The position numbers and the translations under genes are program-made. Of a stretch of DNA of 64,000 nt, positions 1-11,036 are shown in pieces (the stretch's first letter is position 1; every line of letters begins with the position of its first letter). Source of the stretch: Umbilicaria muhlenbergii (lineage: Eukaryota; Ascomycota; Lecanoromycetes; Umbilicariales; Umbilicariaceae); assembly GCA_000611775.1 (NCBI GenBank), contig KK106981.1, forward strand, positions 4,528,927 to 4,592,926. The letters are read 5' to 3'. The notes below the pieces were generated by a model. That model was not told the DNA's origin, made no database searches, and saw only the letters and a program-made list of their open reading frames with translations.

Positions 1-2753
1 TTAAAACTCTGAAGGAGATCTTCATGAGTGCTTCATTATTATGCTACTTTGATGAAAACAAACTCATGAGGGTTGAAATGAACGCCTCTGAATTCACAAT
101 TGATGAAATCTTGATGCAACATTTTGAGGTTGATGATTAATTGCACTGATTATCAGTTACTTACTACAGTAAGAAGCTGCTAAATACTGAGACCTGATAT
201 GATACAGATGAGCAAGAGCTTCTTGTCATCATAAAAGTCATGCATCATTGACAGCACTACTGTCAGGGTGCTAAACATCAAATTGTCATACTGATTAATC
301 ATGCAAACCTTGTTTGATTCATGACTACTTCAAACCTCACATGAAGGCAGCTCAAATGAGCTGAGAAGCTTGCTGAATATAACTTCAAAGTCACATATCA
401 AGAAGGCAAGAAGAACCTTGCTGATGATTTATTAAAACAGCTTAATTATGAACTGCTGAAAATTATCAATACCTCAACTGCTGCTGAAATAATATGACAG
501 TCCTTTCACTTGAGAAGTGAAGATTATAAGTCAGTACAGAAGAAATTATACATGCTTACTGTGATGACACTGCAGTCAAGGGCAGTATGACAGAGGTTAT
601 GACAAGAGAACATCATATCTGTCACAATGAATACTACTGATATGATGAACACTGAAGATGACAGTCTCATTAAAACATCAACAGTGTGAAATCTACCTGC
701 TTAAAAAGAAGCAAGCTGTAATGAAAATGATGAGAATGTCATGTCAGATGAAGTCAGTGATATCATTAAAACATCAGCAGTGCATCACCTACTCAGTATG
801 ATGATTACTGAAGATGACAGTCTCATTAAAACATCAGCAGTGCAGAACTTATCTGCTTAAGAAGAAGCAAGCTGTGATGAATATGTTAATATGATGAATA
901 CTGAAGTTGATGACATGACTGAAACATCAGCAGTTCATAGCCTACATGCTTAAGAAGTAAGTCATGATGAATATATTAATATGATGAATATTAAAGTTGA
1001 TGATATGATTGAAACATCAACAGTTCATGATCTACATGCTTAAGAAGCAAGCTGTGATTGAATAAAAGAATTTAAGTATATAAAGCCTTCACAGCACTCA
1101 ATTAAGGATAACTCAGCAAACACTGCAGTTATAAACAATGATGCAAATCATGTTCTTATTAATCTTTAAATTGAGGATAGCACTTCTGCTGACATTGTTG
1201 AAGCACTTCAACTCATGTTTACTCATTCATCAATAAGTGAGGACTGAGGAGATAACAGCTTATATAAGAATGTTTATTAAACAACTTGAACATGTGATTC
1301 ATACTGAGCAGTTGAAAGACAGTTTGATATAATGAGTATGACAGAGATTAATTACCTCTCTTAAGGATAAAAACAACTTGATCAGGTCTGAGATGATAAA
1401 TATGAATATAAACATGAACCCTGAGATAATCATGACATCAAAGATGCAGCCAAATATGACATTTATACTGTCAGATATATGAAAATGTTGACAAGAAATA
1501 GATGATGTCATACATTATGATGATAAGATCTATGTTTCACAGAACTCTGCCCTTCACAATGTGATGATCAGTTGATTTCATGATGATGTCTTTGCAGATC
1601 ATTTCAGGAAGTTAAGAATCACAGAATTGATGTAATGATCTTATGACTGACTTGATGCTGTCAGAGATGTATGATGTTACTGTCATGACTGTGTTGAATG
1701 TCAAAAGGTGAAGTCAGCTCATCACAAATCATATAAATTATTAAACTCATTATCAGTACTGAAAGTGTCATGACATAAAATGACAATGAACTTCATTAAA
1801 AACCTGACACTGAGCAGCACATATGAAAGTATGACATGAGATTCAATCCTCATCATAATTAATAAGTTGATTAAAATGACTCATTATATTTCTGTACAGA
1901 AGACAATGTCAGTTGCTGACTTCATTGAAGTGTTTATTCAAGACATTATTAAGCATCATGATGTGTTAAAAGTTCTAATCACAGACAGAGATAAACTTTT
2001 TACATCAGAGCAATGAATCAACTTCTGCTTTCACATATGATGCTGTTATAACATGTCAACAGCTTTTCACCTGCAAACTGACAGTTAAATGAAGAGGCAG
2101 AATCAGTCTCTGAAGATGTATTTACACATATTTATTAATGAGCAGCAAGAGAACTGAGTCAAGCTTCTACTCTGCATGAAGTTCTCATACAACAACTTCA
2201 TACATGCTGCTACAGGAAAGAGCCCTTTTCAGTTTAACTTAAAGTGAGACCCTCAGATGAGCTTAAGTAAGCTGTTTATATGACACTCACATGAATAAAT
2301 AAGATTCTATGCAGATGCACAGCAGCTTCAAGATCAAATTACAACAACTCAGGAGCAGCTACAACAGGTTAATAAAATGTATATAAATTATTATAATCAG
2401 CACTGAACAGAGATAACATTCAAAGAAGGTGATTTAATACTGATTAATGAAAAGAATGTGTCAATGAACAAGCAGATGAAGAAACTGCATTGAAAAAAAC
2501 TCAGTTCATTCATGATACAATGTGTGATAAGTCAGTCATCATATGAACTTGACCTCTCAGAGGATTGAAACATTTATAATGTATTCAACATCACTTTATT
2601 GAAGTCATTTCAAGGCACACATCATGTGTTCTCTGCATTAACAGGAAAAGACCTACTACTCAACTGAGATGATGAGTGAGAAGTTGAGGCAATTGTGAAT
2701 AACTGCATTCATGACAGCAGGCTTCAATACCTCATTAAATGAAAGCTGATGAA
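1..2753 (+). mobile_element. Ty3/gypsy retrotransposon pol remnant, decayed
   Basis: Conceptual translation through many stops gives the end of reverse transcriptase/RNase H (about 1-470, with the usual stretch ending in a GKKN-x-ADDLLKQ motif), a linker, an integrase (about 1540-2300, with HxxC-type zinc-binding residues and a catalytic core read as TDRDKLFTSEQW), the integrase C-terminal part (about 2400-2620) and a chromodomain-like end (about 2660-2750, SRLQYLIKWK). This order is that of Ty3/gypsy chromoviruses. Nearly all stops are TGA, at positions where the family has Trp or Arg. CpG is almost absent and the DNA is AT-rich, as after RIP-like C-to-T mutation. The element runs off the left edge and into a gap on the right, so no LTR is visible. 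Not functional. Confidence 0.9.
645..1060 (+). repeat. Degenerate ~90-bp tandem repeat inside the gypsy linker
   Basis: Four related units start near 648, 798, 891 and 981. The last steps are 93 and 90 bp; the first is 150 bp with a partial unit between. Each has a core like 'ACTGAAGATGACAGTCTC', then 'AAACATCAGCAGT', then 'GCTTAAGAAGAAGCAAGC'. The period is a multiple of three, and the units read as an acidic ~30-residue protein repeat between RNase H and integrase if the RIP-like stops are ignored. Confidence 0.75.
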
Positions 2754-3552
2754 NNNNNNNNNNNNNNNNNNNNNNNNNNNNNNNNNNNNNNNNNNNNNNN
2801 NNNNNNNNNNNNNNNNNNNNNNNNNNNNNNNNNNNNNNNNNNNNNNNNNNNNNNNNNNNNNNNNNNNNNNNNNNNNNNNNNNNNNNNNNNNNNNNNNNNN
2901 NNNNNNNNNNNNNNNNNNNNNNNNNNNNNNNNNNNNNNNNNNNNNNNNNNNNNNNNNNNNNNNNNNNNNNNNNNNNNNNNNNNNNNNNNNNNNNNNNNNN
3001 NNNNNNNNNNNNNNNNNNNNNNNNNNNNNNNNNNNNNNNNNNNNNNNNNNNNNNNNNNNNNNNNNNNNNNNNNNNNNNNNNNNNNNNNNNNNNNNNNNNN
3101 NNNNNNNNNNNNNNNNNNNNNNNNNNNNNNNNNNNNNNNNNNNNNNNNNNNNNNNNNNNNNNNNNNNNNNNNNNNNNNNNNNNNNNNNNNNNNNNNNNNN
3201 NNNNNNNNNNNNNNNNNNNNNNNNNNNNNNNNNNNNNNNNNNNNNNNNNNNNNNNNNNNNNNNNNNNNNNNNNNNNNNNNNNNNNNNNNNNNNNNNNNNN
3301 NNNNNNNNNNNNNNNNNNNNNNNNNNNNNNNNNNNNNNNNNNNNNNNNNNNNNNNNNNNNNNNNNNNNNNNNNNNNNNNNNNNNNNNNNNNNNNNNNNNN
3401 NNNNNNNNNNNNNNNNNNNNNNNNNNNNNNNNNNNNNNNNNNNNNNNNNNNNNNNNNNNNNNNNNNNNNNNNNNNNNNNNNNNNNNNNNNNNNNNNNNNN
3501 NNNNNNNNNNNNNNNNNNNNNNNNNNNNNNNNNNNNNNNNNNNNNNNNNNNN
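2754..3552. other. Assembly gap (799 N)
   Basis: Run of N. It begins directly after the gypsy chromodomain, so the 3' LTR of the element at 1-2753 probably lies in or beyond it. Open frames that cross the gap are artefacts. Confidence 0.99.
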
Positions 3553-5640
3553 GCAACTTGACAGCCTGCTTAAAAATAAGGTTTTAGTTAATAGTACTTT
3601 ATGCACTCAGAGCACTCTTTGAGCAGTAAATGAGCTCATACAAATCTTACACTTTAAATAACTATTATACCTTCATGAATAATAAAAAACTTTTTATTGA
3701 AAAGTTTTAAATCTCTTTATTCTGTACACTTTATAGACTAAAGATTTCTTTATAAGTTTTAATTTGCAATAGTTATGAATTAAAAAACTTTTAACTAATT
3801 ATAAATATATTAGCATATTGAATAACTATTGCGCTTTTATACTTATGATATAACTTTCAGTGATGAAAATCACAACATTAATAAACCGACTTTTAATGAC
3901 TTTTTGAATAACTCAATAACAACAACACATAAAAAGAAACTTTGTATCAGAAAACTCTTAAACAGCTTATTCTCTACACCTTATAAACTGAAAGTTATAT
4001 TATAAGTATAAAAGCGCAATAGTTATTCAAAGTATGTGACTTTTTTTGAAAGATTTTTCGCTGTTGAAAACTTGAATTAAATATAACTTAAGAACAACAG
4101 CAGTTATGAAGAAACTTTTAGTTTAACATTAATAGAGAATACTGTTCTTTATAACTTGTGCATTGAAAGTTTCTTCATATCTGTTGAGGTGCAAAAGTTA
4201 TTAAAGTGTGTAGATTTTTAAGTGATGAAAATCTTGAAGTTCTTTAAATATTCAGAACTCAACACTTATAGAGTGCTTTCAGACTCAACAAATCATGATT
4301 TTTTATTGCAGAAAAGTGAATTTTAGCAAAAGTTTACTTATTATAAGTTTTACTGTTATTATAACACTGTGTGTGTACTTGTTTAAACAATTGTTTTAAT
4401 AACTGTTTTTTTATCGCAAAATTTTGATGTTCCGCTCAAGATTTAAGGTTGAGCTCAAAGCGCTCAAAGGGTGCTAAGAGCGGCTGTTAGCTGAGACATG
4501 AGATCAGAAGCTCAGAGCGCTCAAAGTGCTAAAAACTAACTCAGAGCTAACTTGCTAAATTGCTGATGTAACAATGCAAAAGTATGACATAAAGTATGAC
4601 AAAAGTATGACACTTTGTCATACTAAACAAAACAAAAGAGAATTAAAAAAGGCAGACTTATGATGTGCTGTCACTCCTCTGATCATCATAAACATGCATC
4701 AAGACAACAACATCAGAGCTTTTAAAATTAAAAGCAGTGATGATCAGAGGCTCTGTCATGCATTACTCATGAGAATTGTAAAAAAATATACAACACATGC
4801 AAGCTCTCCTGTCTGACACAAAGTAATGATCAACTTCAACTTTTATACAAGAGTCACAGTGAGCAGTACTTGACAACATGTGACTGAGGTTCTCTTAAAT
4901 CACACACTCATGATGATGAGCCTGCTGCACATGAGCTGGCAGTGAGGTATCATCATGACATCACACAGAGCAGAAATCACTGTTGAAGATGTCACTTAAA
5001 AGTAAACACCTGACCCTCTTCAGGTGCTGAACAGTTAATTTTATCATCCTGTTTCCTCATCTCTTTCTGAAGGTGTTGATCATCACAGTTTCATTCATCA
5101 ACTCTGACTCAGAGCTCTCCTCATCACACTGAGCTCAGAGCTCAACAGGCTTTCCTGATGAAGGTGAGTCTTCACTGTTGTTCATGACTGTGGGTTTGAT
5201 CATTCAAATATTGATTGACTATATACTATGTTAGCATTCATACATGTATGACAGGAAGTATGACATCACAAGAATGTTAAGCTGTGAGCTGCAAGCTTCA
5301 TGACACTCCCTTCATGAGGTGAACACCTCTGCAATGAGGATGACATCATGAAGTCATCAGGTCACTCAATGAGCTGTGAAAAAGTCATGAGATGTATGAC
5401 AACATGTTGTAAGACAAACGACTAGACAAATGATGAAGAATAAGCACAAAGGGAAGGGTGTTTTGAACTTACAGTAAACATGATCTTGATGTTTATGTTA
5501 TGAAGAAGAACTTACTGCCAGGCGTGATATCATCACAATTAAGTGAGGGCACATGACCAGCCTTACTTTAGTGCAGTCTCATGTGACCACCCTATGACCT
5601 CAACTGTTATGACATCATAACGAGGTTTATGAGCATTCAG
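3553..5640. other. AT-rich, gene-free decayed repeat island
   Basis: No credible coding frame. The left part (3553-4420) is very AT-rich and contains several degenerate copies of a phrase with 'TTATAAACTGAAAG' and 'GCAATAGTTATTCAA' (near 3720, 3965 and 4140). From 4440 to 5600 TCA and TGA trinucleotides are very frequent, like the gypsy remnant, so this is probably transposon sequence mutated beyond recognition. Base composition returns to normal near 5640. Confidence 0.7.
3818..4030. repeat. Inverted repeat with 44-bp arms (hairpin or MITE-like)
   Basis: The left arm 3818-3861 and the reverse complement of the right arm 3987-4030 agree at 43 of 44 positions; the single difference is a transition. 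The 125-bp loop has no coding potential. Arms this similar inside heavily mutated DNA suggest a small inverted-repeat element, but no clear target duplication was found. Confidence 0.8.
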
Positions 5641-6407
5641 TTGGCCCCGGGGACGGCGTCATGAGAAGAGGAATGCTGTGTCAGGGTCATCATATAATAG
5701 TACGACAGTACAACACTAATATGACACTAGTACAACACTATAGTACAACACTATAGTACGACATTATATAGATATGATGACTCAGCGCCTAGCGCCTTGG
5801 CATCAAGTGAAAACTCTTCACAAGGAGGTTCAGAAACCTGCTTCCTCAGTGATCAGTTTTGCCACTGAATAGAAGACGTATAACCACTGCATTGGCCCTA
5901 TCGTGACTTTTGCCTACGACACCCCGTTCAAACACCACTACGATGACCGTCGTACACCCAGCCCCTTTACATGACCCTAATATCTAGGCCAGACCTGAGC
6001 TCATACAGTCACTGATGATATCACCCATAGAATGCCTGTAGCGACGCTCAAATATGAGCAATCCACAGTAGAACCAGACGCCAGGTACATAAATGACAGT
6101 TTTCACTAAAAGAGTAGTTTTCATATATACAGTTCTCTGCATCTAGGTTTTCAGCCTTGGCATACTGCCACAGCATTCTTGCAGAGCAATTTCTTATAAC
6201 ATCTCACCGCAGGTGCATTGCTTTACGGCAAGCTTGAAAACGCAATGGCTGCCGGTAGTGAGGACTAGCATGGCACTTTAGTTGTGGAAAGCCTGCGGTG
6301 AGTATTATCGGAAGGCATGGTAAGCCGTATCCAGGTAGGCTTGCGTAGTAAGTTTTCCATCTTCTTTATTCTTCTTTTGGCTCTGAGTGGAGCATAATGA
6401 ACGCTCA
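5641..6407. other. Intergenic, with a short tandem repeat at 5698-5765
   Basis: No gene seen. 5698-5765 holds five to six imperfect copies of a 12-14 bp unit of the type 'TAGTACAACACTA' with TACGACA variants. The rest is ordinary unique-looking sequence downstream of the minus-strand gene that ends at 6408. Confidence 0.7.
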
Positions 6408-8765
6408 TCAAAGAATGAGGGTCCATCGTCCCGGCATTGAGGCGACGTGCTCAAACGCACATGCATCACAGCAGTCCAGCGTACGCAGCATTGTTTCCCG
6501 TTGATCGCAAAACTCCAGTGCACCATGACCCACCGTCGCATTTCGAACAGCTAGCCAGCGGATGCCAGCATCACCACGGGTAAGGAAAAGGACAATTCTT
6601 TGAGGGTATGGGCCACTGCTTGAGGCTTCAGTCTCATTACTCCAACCTAGAATAGCTACTGCGTCTGGACCAAGCTTTAGAGGATCTTTCGGGGCGAGTT
6701 CAGGTTGATGCTCGCAAGGAGGAGTTGAAAAGGTATGCCAAATCTGGAAATGCATGGCTCGATAAGTCGTCCAATCTTCAAGCGGAGATAACTGGACATC
6801 GAATTGACGTAATGGAGAGTCTGCAGTTGGCTCCACTTTGAATACGAGATTCATTTCAAATTGATGAATTCGACTGGTCCAATACTCCATCCGATGTGTA
6901 ACCTTTGCCACTGACCTAGGAAGACTTCTCTTCAATTCGGCAGGCGGAATACGATAAACTCGAGGATGATCAACCTGGACCCCGGGACCATCACTGATCT
7001 GTGCTTTGCGCTCCTGTGTCTTGGAGTTGGTTGGCACTCCTTTCTGTATATGAATCAAATGAGGCTTGACTTTCGCTGGGTCTTTATCTCCAACCGTATC
7101 CAGAAACACACTCCAGCCAAAGTCGCTGGACAAGAAAATGAATCTAGAATCTTCAGTTGACCCATAACTATCCTGTAGACCGAAAGGACGATTCAATGCA
7201 TCATCTGATAGATAACGTAAGATACCATAGAATACGGTCTCACAGGAGACCGTGGCTCGTGTGCTCGGATTTCTGCATAACTTCTGTACCTGGGGACGCA
7301 TCTCTTGGAAGCCATGGGTCAGTATAATCGGCATTTCTGCGCAGCTCTCCACGTCGACGACATGCGCGAAAAGAATTACAACCGCTGCCAAAGCTTGGAT
7401 CACATCAAGCAAACTGTGGGGCCGAGGCGGCTGCTCATCACGACGCTTAGCCTTCTTAAGAAAGCCATACAAGCTCTTCGGAAGATTGTCGCCATTCAGG
7501 CCGGAGTCGGCAAGAAACTCAACGTATACGTCTGTTCCAGCCGGCTGAAATTTGATACCCGCAAATAGTACTTGTGCTGATGCCAACACTCTCCAAGTCT
7601 CGATTGGGATCTTACACCGTGGCAAAGTATTCCACTGCTCTTCACTTCGCATCTCAGAATCAACTTCTCGATCGAGCCGGCTCGAAACATGGATGGCAAG
7701 AGCAGTGATAAGCTTCACTGATTCCTCGTATACCGGATCATTGTCATTGGTAATCAAGCCATAGTTGAAGGTTCGATATAAATAAACCCTTCCGTAGCCT
7801 AAGAGAGGGTGACGATCTGTGGCACTCTTACCAAAGGTTCGTTGCTCCTTTGGTGATGACTGCAGAACAATTGACATGTCCTGATCCAGAAGTCGAATTT
7901 CAGGTTGTTGCTGGGTACAAAGCTGTGCCCAATTGAAGTCGTTTGTGTGATCTTTACATTGATACTGCCAAGTAATAATGACCTGCGGCTCCTGGCGGTT
8001 TCCAAACACAATGTTCTCGTCCGGATCTCTGGTATTCACGATAGCAACGGTCAGACCCAATACATAATGTGCCCAGATGATAAGGGTTACACAGCCCTTC
8101 TGATTAGAAACCAAAATCTTTCTGTGGTCAGGAAGGCTTTGCACAAGGTACAAATAGTCCATTGCACCCAACAAGAGATTGTGTGACATGCAGGTGTAAT
8201 CAGTATGGAAATTGTAGCTTTGCATGTATCTCCGAAACTTGGCTTCCACCTGCTCCACGTAATAACTCCAAGTGAAGTTGCTGGACTGAGAACTGCATGT
8301 TGCTAGAGTACTGACGATGCTCTCGTATCCGGGATCTGAAGCATTCTGAACTCCCGCCCTTAGTCGTTCCGTCATACACCACGAAAGCATCGTCCCAAGG
8401 CCCTGACGATACTGCATCCAAGAGAGAAGAGACAATTGCACAACTGTTGCCAAATAACGCCGTTCTTTCAGAGCACGGTGCATAGTTGGGCCCGGGCCTG
8501 AATCCAATCTGATGTCGCCTTCGTGAGAAAGAGGGGCGAAAGTCTGAACTTTCACCGCATTCTTGAATCTATCTTCTAGCTCTGTATCGATACGGCCTCT
8601 TCCAAAAACTGTAGCAAGATCTTCCTCTACAAGAATATCTGAACCCGACCTTCGAAGATCTCGAACTAATTTGAGAAGCTGAGTAGCCGCCGAATCAACC
8701 ACAGCGCGTACAGGAAAGACGTTCGAAAGCTCGAGAGCTAGAGAAAACTGAGAGTTCATTGACAT
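6408..8765 (-). CDS. Uncharacterised fungal protein, 785 aa
   Basis: Single uninterrupted exon. The open frame extends 19 codons further upstream, but the first ATG is at 8765 (MSMNSQFSL...), with a second ATG two codons on. I do not recognise a named domain. Visible features are a hydrophobic helix around residue 235 (LIIWAHYVLGLTVAIV), a second around 465 (VIQALAAVVILFAHVV) and a Cys-containing C-terminus. There is no signal peptide. It resembles the large single-exon orphan-family proteins common in Pezizomycotina accessory regions, but that is an impression and no function is assigned. It is divergent from the BTB gene on its 5' side, sharing about 550 bp between starts. Codon use is normal and there are no RIP-like stops, so it is probably a live gene. 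Confidence 0.8.
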   Translation of the reverse strand: MSMNSQFSLALELSNVFPVRAVVDSAATQLLKLVRDLRRSGSDILVEEDLATVFGRGRIDTELEDRFKNAVKVQTFAPLSHEGDIRLDSGPGPTMHRALKERRYLATVVQLSLLSWMQYRQGLGTMLSWCMTERLRAGVQNASDPGYESIVSTLATCSSQSSNFTWSYYVEQVEAKFRRYMQSYNFHTDYTCMSHNLLLGAMDYLYLVQSLPDHRKILVSNQKGCVTLIIWAHYVLGLTVAIVNTRDPDENIVFGNRQEPQVIITWQYQCKDHTNDFNWAQLCTQQQPEIRLLDQDMSIVLQSSPKEQRTFGKSATDRHPLLGYGRVYLYRTFNYGLITNDNDPVYEESVKLITALAIHVSSRLDREVDSEMRSEEQWNTLPRCKIPIETWRVLASAQVLFAGIKFQPAGTDVYVEFLADSGLNGDNLPKSLYGFLKKAKRRDEQPPRPHSLLDVIQALAAVVILFAHVVDVESCAEMPIILTHGFQEMRPQVQKLCRNPSTRATVSCETVFYGILRYLSDDALNRPFGLQDSYGSTEDSRFIFLSSDFGWSVFLDTVGDKDPAKVKPHLIHIQKGVPTNSKTQERKAQISDGPGVQVDHPRVYRIPPAELKRSLPRSVAKVTHRMEYWTSRIHQFEMNLVFKVEPTADSPLRQFDVQLSPLEDWTTYRAMHFQIWHTFSTPPCEHQPELAPKDPLKLGPDAVAILGWSNETEASSSGPYPQRIVLFLTRGDAGIRWLAVRNATVGHGALEFCDQRETMLRTLDCCDACAFEHVASMPGRWTLIL

Positions 8766-9312
8766 GTTGAGTTGTATTCGGTCTCGTTGGCTGTAGATAT
8801 CAATCGGGTACGCAAATATCAATCTCTAATCCGAAGTGGATGTCAATCTCTCAACGTTCATGCATGGCAGTTATTTGTACGAAAAAGCGAGGCTGAGGCA
8901 AACTATTGATGCTGAGCCTAGGCAGCAGGCTTGGGGAACATGTTCAAATACTGCGGACAGGTGTACTCAGGATCAAGGCAGCCAGTTCAGGCTTCCGTGT
9001 GCATGCGCGGAGTAAAGTGAGGCTGCATTTGCACCCGGGCGGCAACAACAACCGCAAGTTTGTTGGCTGCCGTGGTACCTCGTACTACCATCCACGGAGC
9101 CTTGCCAGTCTTATTATGCTAGAGACCAGTCATAGTACCAAACTAGTCTATTGCCACCGGAATTGTTACCACAGAGGTCAACTGTCATCTCTGTTTTGTA
9201 CACTGTATCATAAATGTCCTAGACTCTCGGCCCAATCCCATCCATCGGTGTCAAATCACAGCCGGTTGATCTACTCTCTCGAATTTGAATACTCATTTGT
9301 CCAACTTGAAAG
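8766..9312. other. Divergent intergenic region
   Basis: Contains the 5' regions of the 785-aa gene (-) and the BTB gene (+). No further gene or distinct element is seen. Confidence 0.6.
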
Positions 9313-10573
9313 ATGGCCAACAGAACACCAGGCCGAAAACCTCTAGCCACCGCTCGTACCAAGACCGCCGAAGACAACCCCTACCACAACATCGACCCAT
9401 CCGGCGATCTCATGCTCGAAGTAGGCGACCCAACAAGCAGCATGCGAATCCGCGCCTCGTCCAAAGCCCTCGGTCTGGCATCCCCCGTCTTCGCCGCAAT
9501 GTTCAGCCCCCGCTTCGCCGAAGGAGCAGCAGTGAGTCCCGGGGAAATTCGAAGCATCGCCCTTCCAGACGATGACGCGAGTGCGATGATCACGCTCTGC
9601 AACGCCGTCCATCTGCGGAGTTCGCGGGTCTCGGTCGCGAGCTTCGCTTCAGTGGAGAAACTGAGTACCCTGTGCGACAAGTATGACTGCGCGGAAGCAT
9701 TGAGTCCGTGGAGTACGCGGTGGCTTTCGAAATGGCCGGGGGGTGTGGATGGGGAAGATGGGTATCTGAAGATGATTTGCGTTTCGTATGGGTTCAACGA
9801 CCATGAAGCCTTTTGGAACGCTACCTCGAGCGTGTTGAAATACTACAATGCCGCTACGATGGTGCTCACGAGTAGCGTTGACCAAGCCTTCGCGATACTT
9901 CCAGAGCAGCTACTGGGTACCATCTGTCCCGCTTATCATCACTCGACTTGACTTTAGCACTGACAGACCCCCAGACGAGATAGACGCGCACAGAAAAACC
10001 CTACTCCGCGAAATCTACAAAGAAATCGAAGCAGTCATCGACCCATTCCTGCAAGAATCCAACGCCCGAATCGCGGGCTACGGCTTCCCCCAAGGCGGCA
10101 TGACATTCACCCCTTCTCTGCGCGTCGGCGCTCCCACCCCCGAGCCATTATTCGGCGGCTTCGGCCACCAGCGCTCAGCATTCTCGCAGCGATCGGCCCC
10201 ACCGCCTCCTCCTGCGCTAAGCCGACATTTCGACGACGGCACCAACGCCAGCTGCAGCAGCGCGATGAAGATCGGGTTATTTCTGCTCGAGCTGTCGCGG
10301 CTGGGGTTGTGGCCGTTGTCGGAGAAAGTGATGGCGTCGAGCGTGCAGGGCGTGCTGGAAAAAGCTAAGGGCTTTGAAGGGGTGGGGGAGCCGGCGTCGG
10401 GATGTAGGTGTCGGACTTGTAAAGTTAGTTTCAAGGAGTTGATGGGGACGCTCGCGACGGATCAGTTGGGGAAGGTCAAGGGATTGTGTCTTGGTTGCGT
10501 GCGGTCGGGGAGGCTGGTGCCTGATGGTGGGAATTGCCAGAATGAGGAGTTCTGCGTGATTGGTGAGGTATAG
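9313..10573 (+). CDS. BTB/POZ domain protein, 400 aa
   Basis: Two exons, 9313-9916 and 9975-10573, joined across a 58-nt intron (GTACC...CAG). Without splicing the first frame stops at 9951; with it the frame continues as LPEQLLDEIDAHRK. Residues ~30-130 match a fungal BTB domain: DLMLEVGD, then SKALGLASPVFAAMF, then a segment before the LSTLCDKYDC helix. BTB domains mediate dimerisation and often link to Cullin-3; stand-alone fungal BTB proteins of this kind mostly have no known partner. The C-terminal ~60 residues carry several Cys (CRCRTC, CLGC, NCQNEEFC) and could bind zinc, which is my inference. A Pro-rich low-complexity stretch lies near residues 270-290. Confidence 0.85.
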
Positions 10574-11036
10574 TGACTTGTCTGTAGGTGGAACTATGTC
10601 TCTCTTTCAGCGTTATGAATTTCAACGGTATGGTTACGATGAAGCTATGCAATACAACGCTCAAGCGCTACATTCAGCTACACGCACTACTCTTTACGAC
10701 GTTGAATGAAGAAGGTCATCTTGGTAGCATGAGGTCCAGGTAGCTTTCTGTGCTTCGGATGCCAACCCTATCAGCAGGTATGAGAATAGTCCGCATCTAG
10801 TAAAGCAGGGGTTCATGGCATTCGGGGAGCAAGAAACTCCGAGCCTTTGAGATTCCACTGCGTTTCAAGCACTCTGCACCTCGACGTTGAGCAGTTCAGT
10901 ATACCATACCCAATCTGATCAGCTAAAAGCCCTTCAACCTACCAACTAAGATTGCCGTGAGGCCTCGAAGTGTACATCTCAGTCAGGGTGGGAACTAACT
11001 CACGAGTCGAAGTCCGTCCATCTTGCTCGGCGAGAC
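10574..11036. other. Convergent intergenic region
   Basis: Between the 3' ends of the BTB gene (+) and the HET gene (-). No gene or repeat is seen. Confidence 0.6.

Noticed and set aside
1-2753. An alternative genetic code with TGA as Trp
   Set aside because: TGA also replaces Arg, some TAA stops occur, and intact nuclear genes in the window use TGG for Trp and TGA as a stop.
2656-3606. Long open frames on both strands spanning the N run
   Set aside because: Most of their length is N; the frames exist only because gaps contain no stops.
6966-8186. Several plus-strand frames inside the 785-aa gene
   Set aside because: Shadows of the long minus-strand gene, with no independent support.
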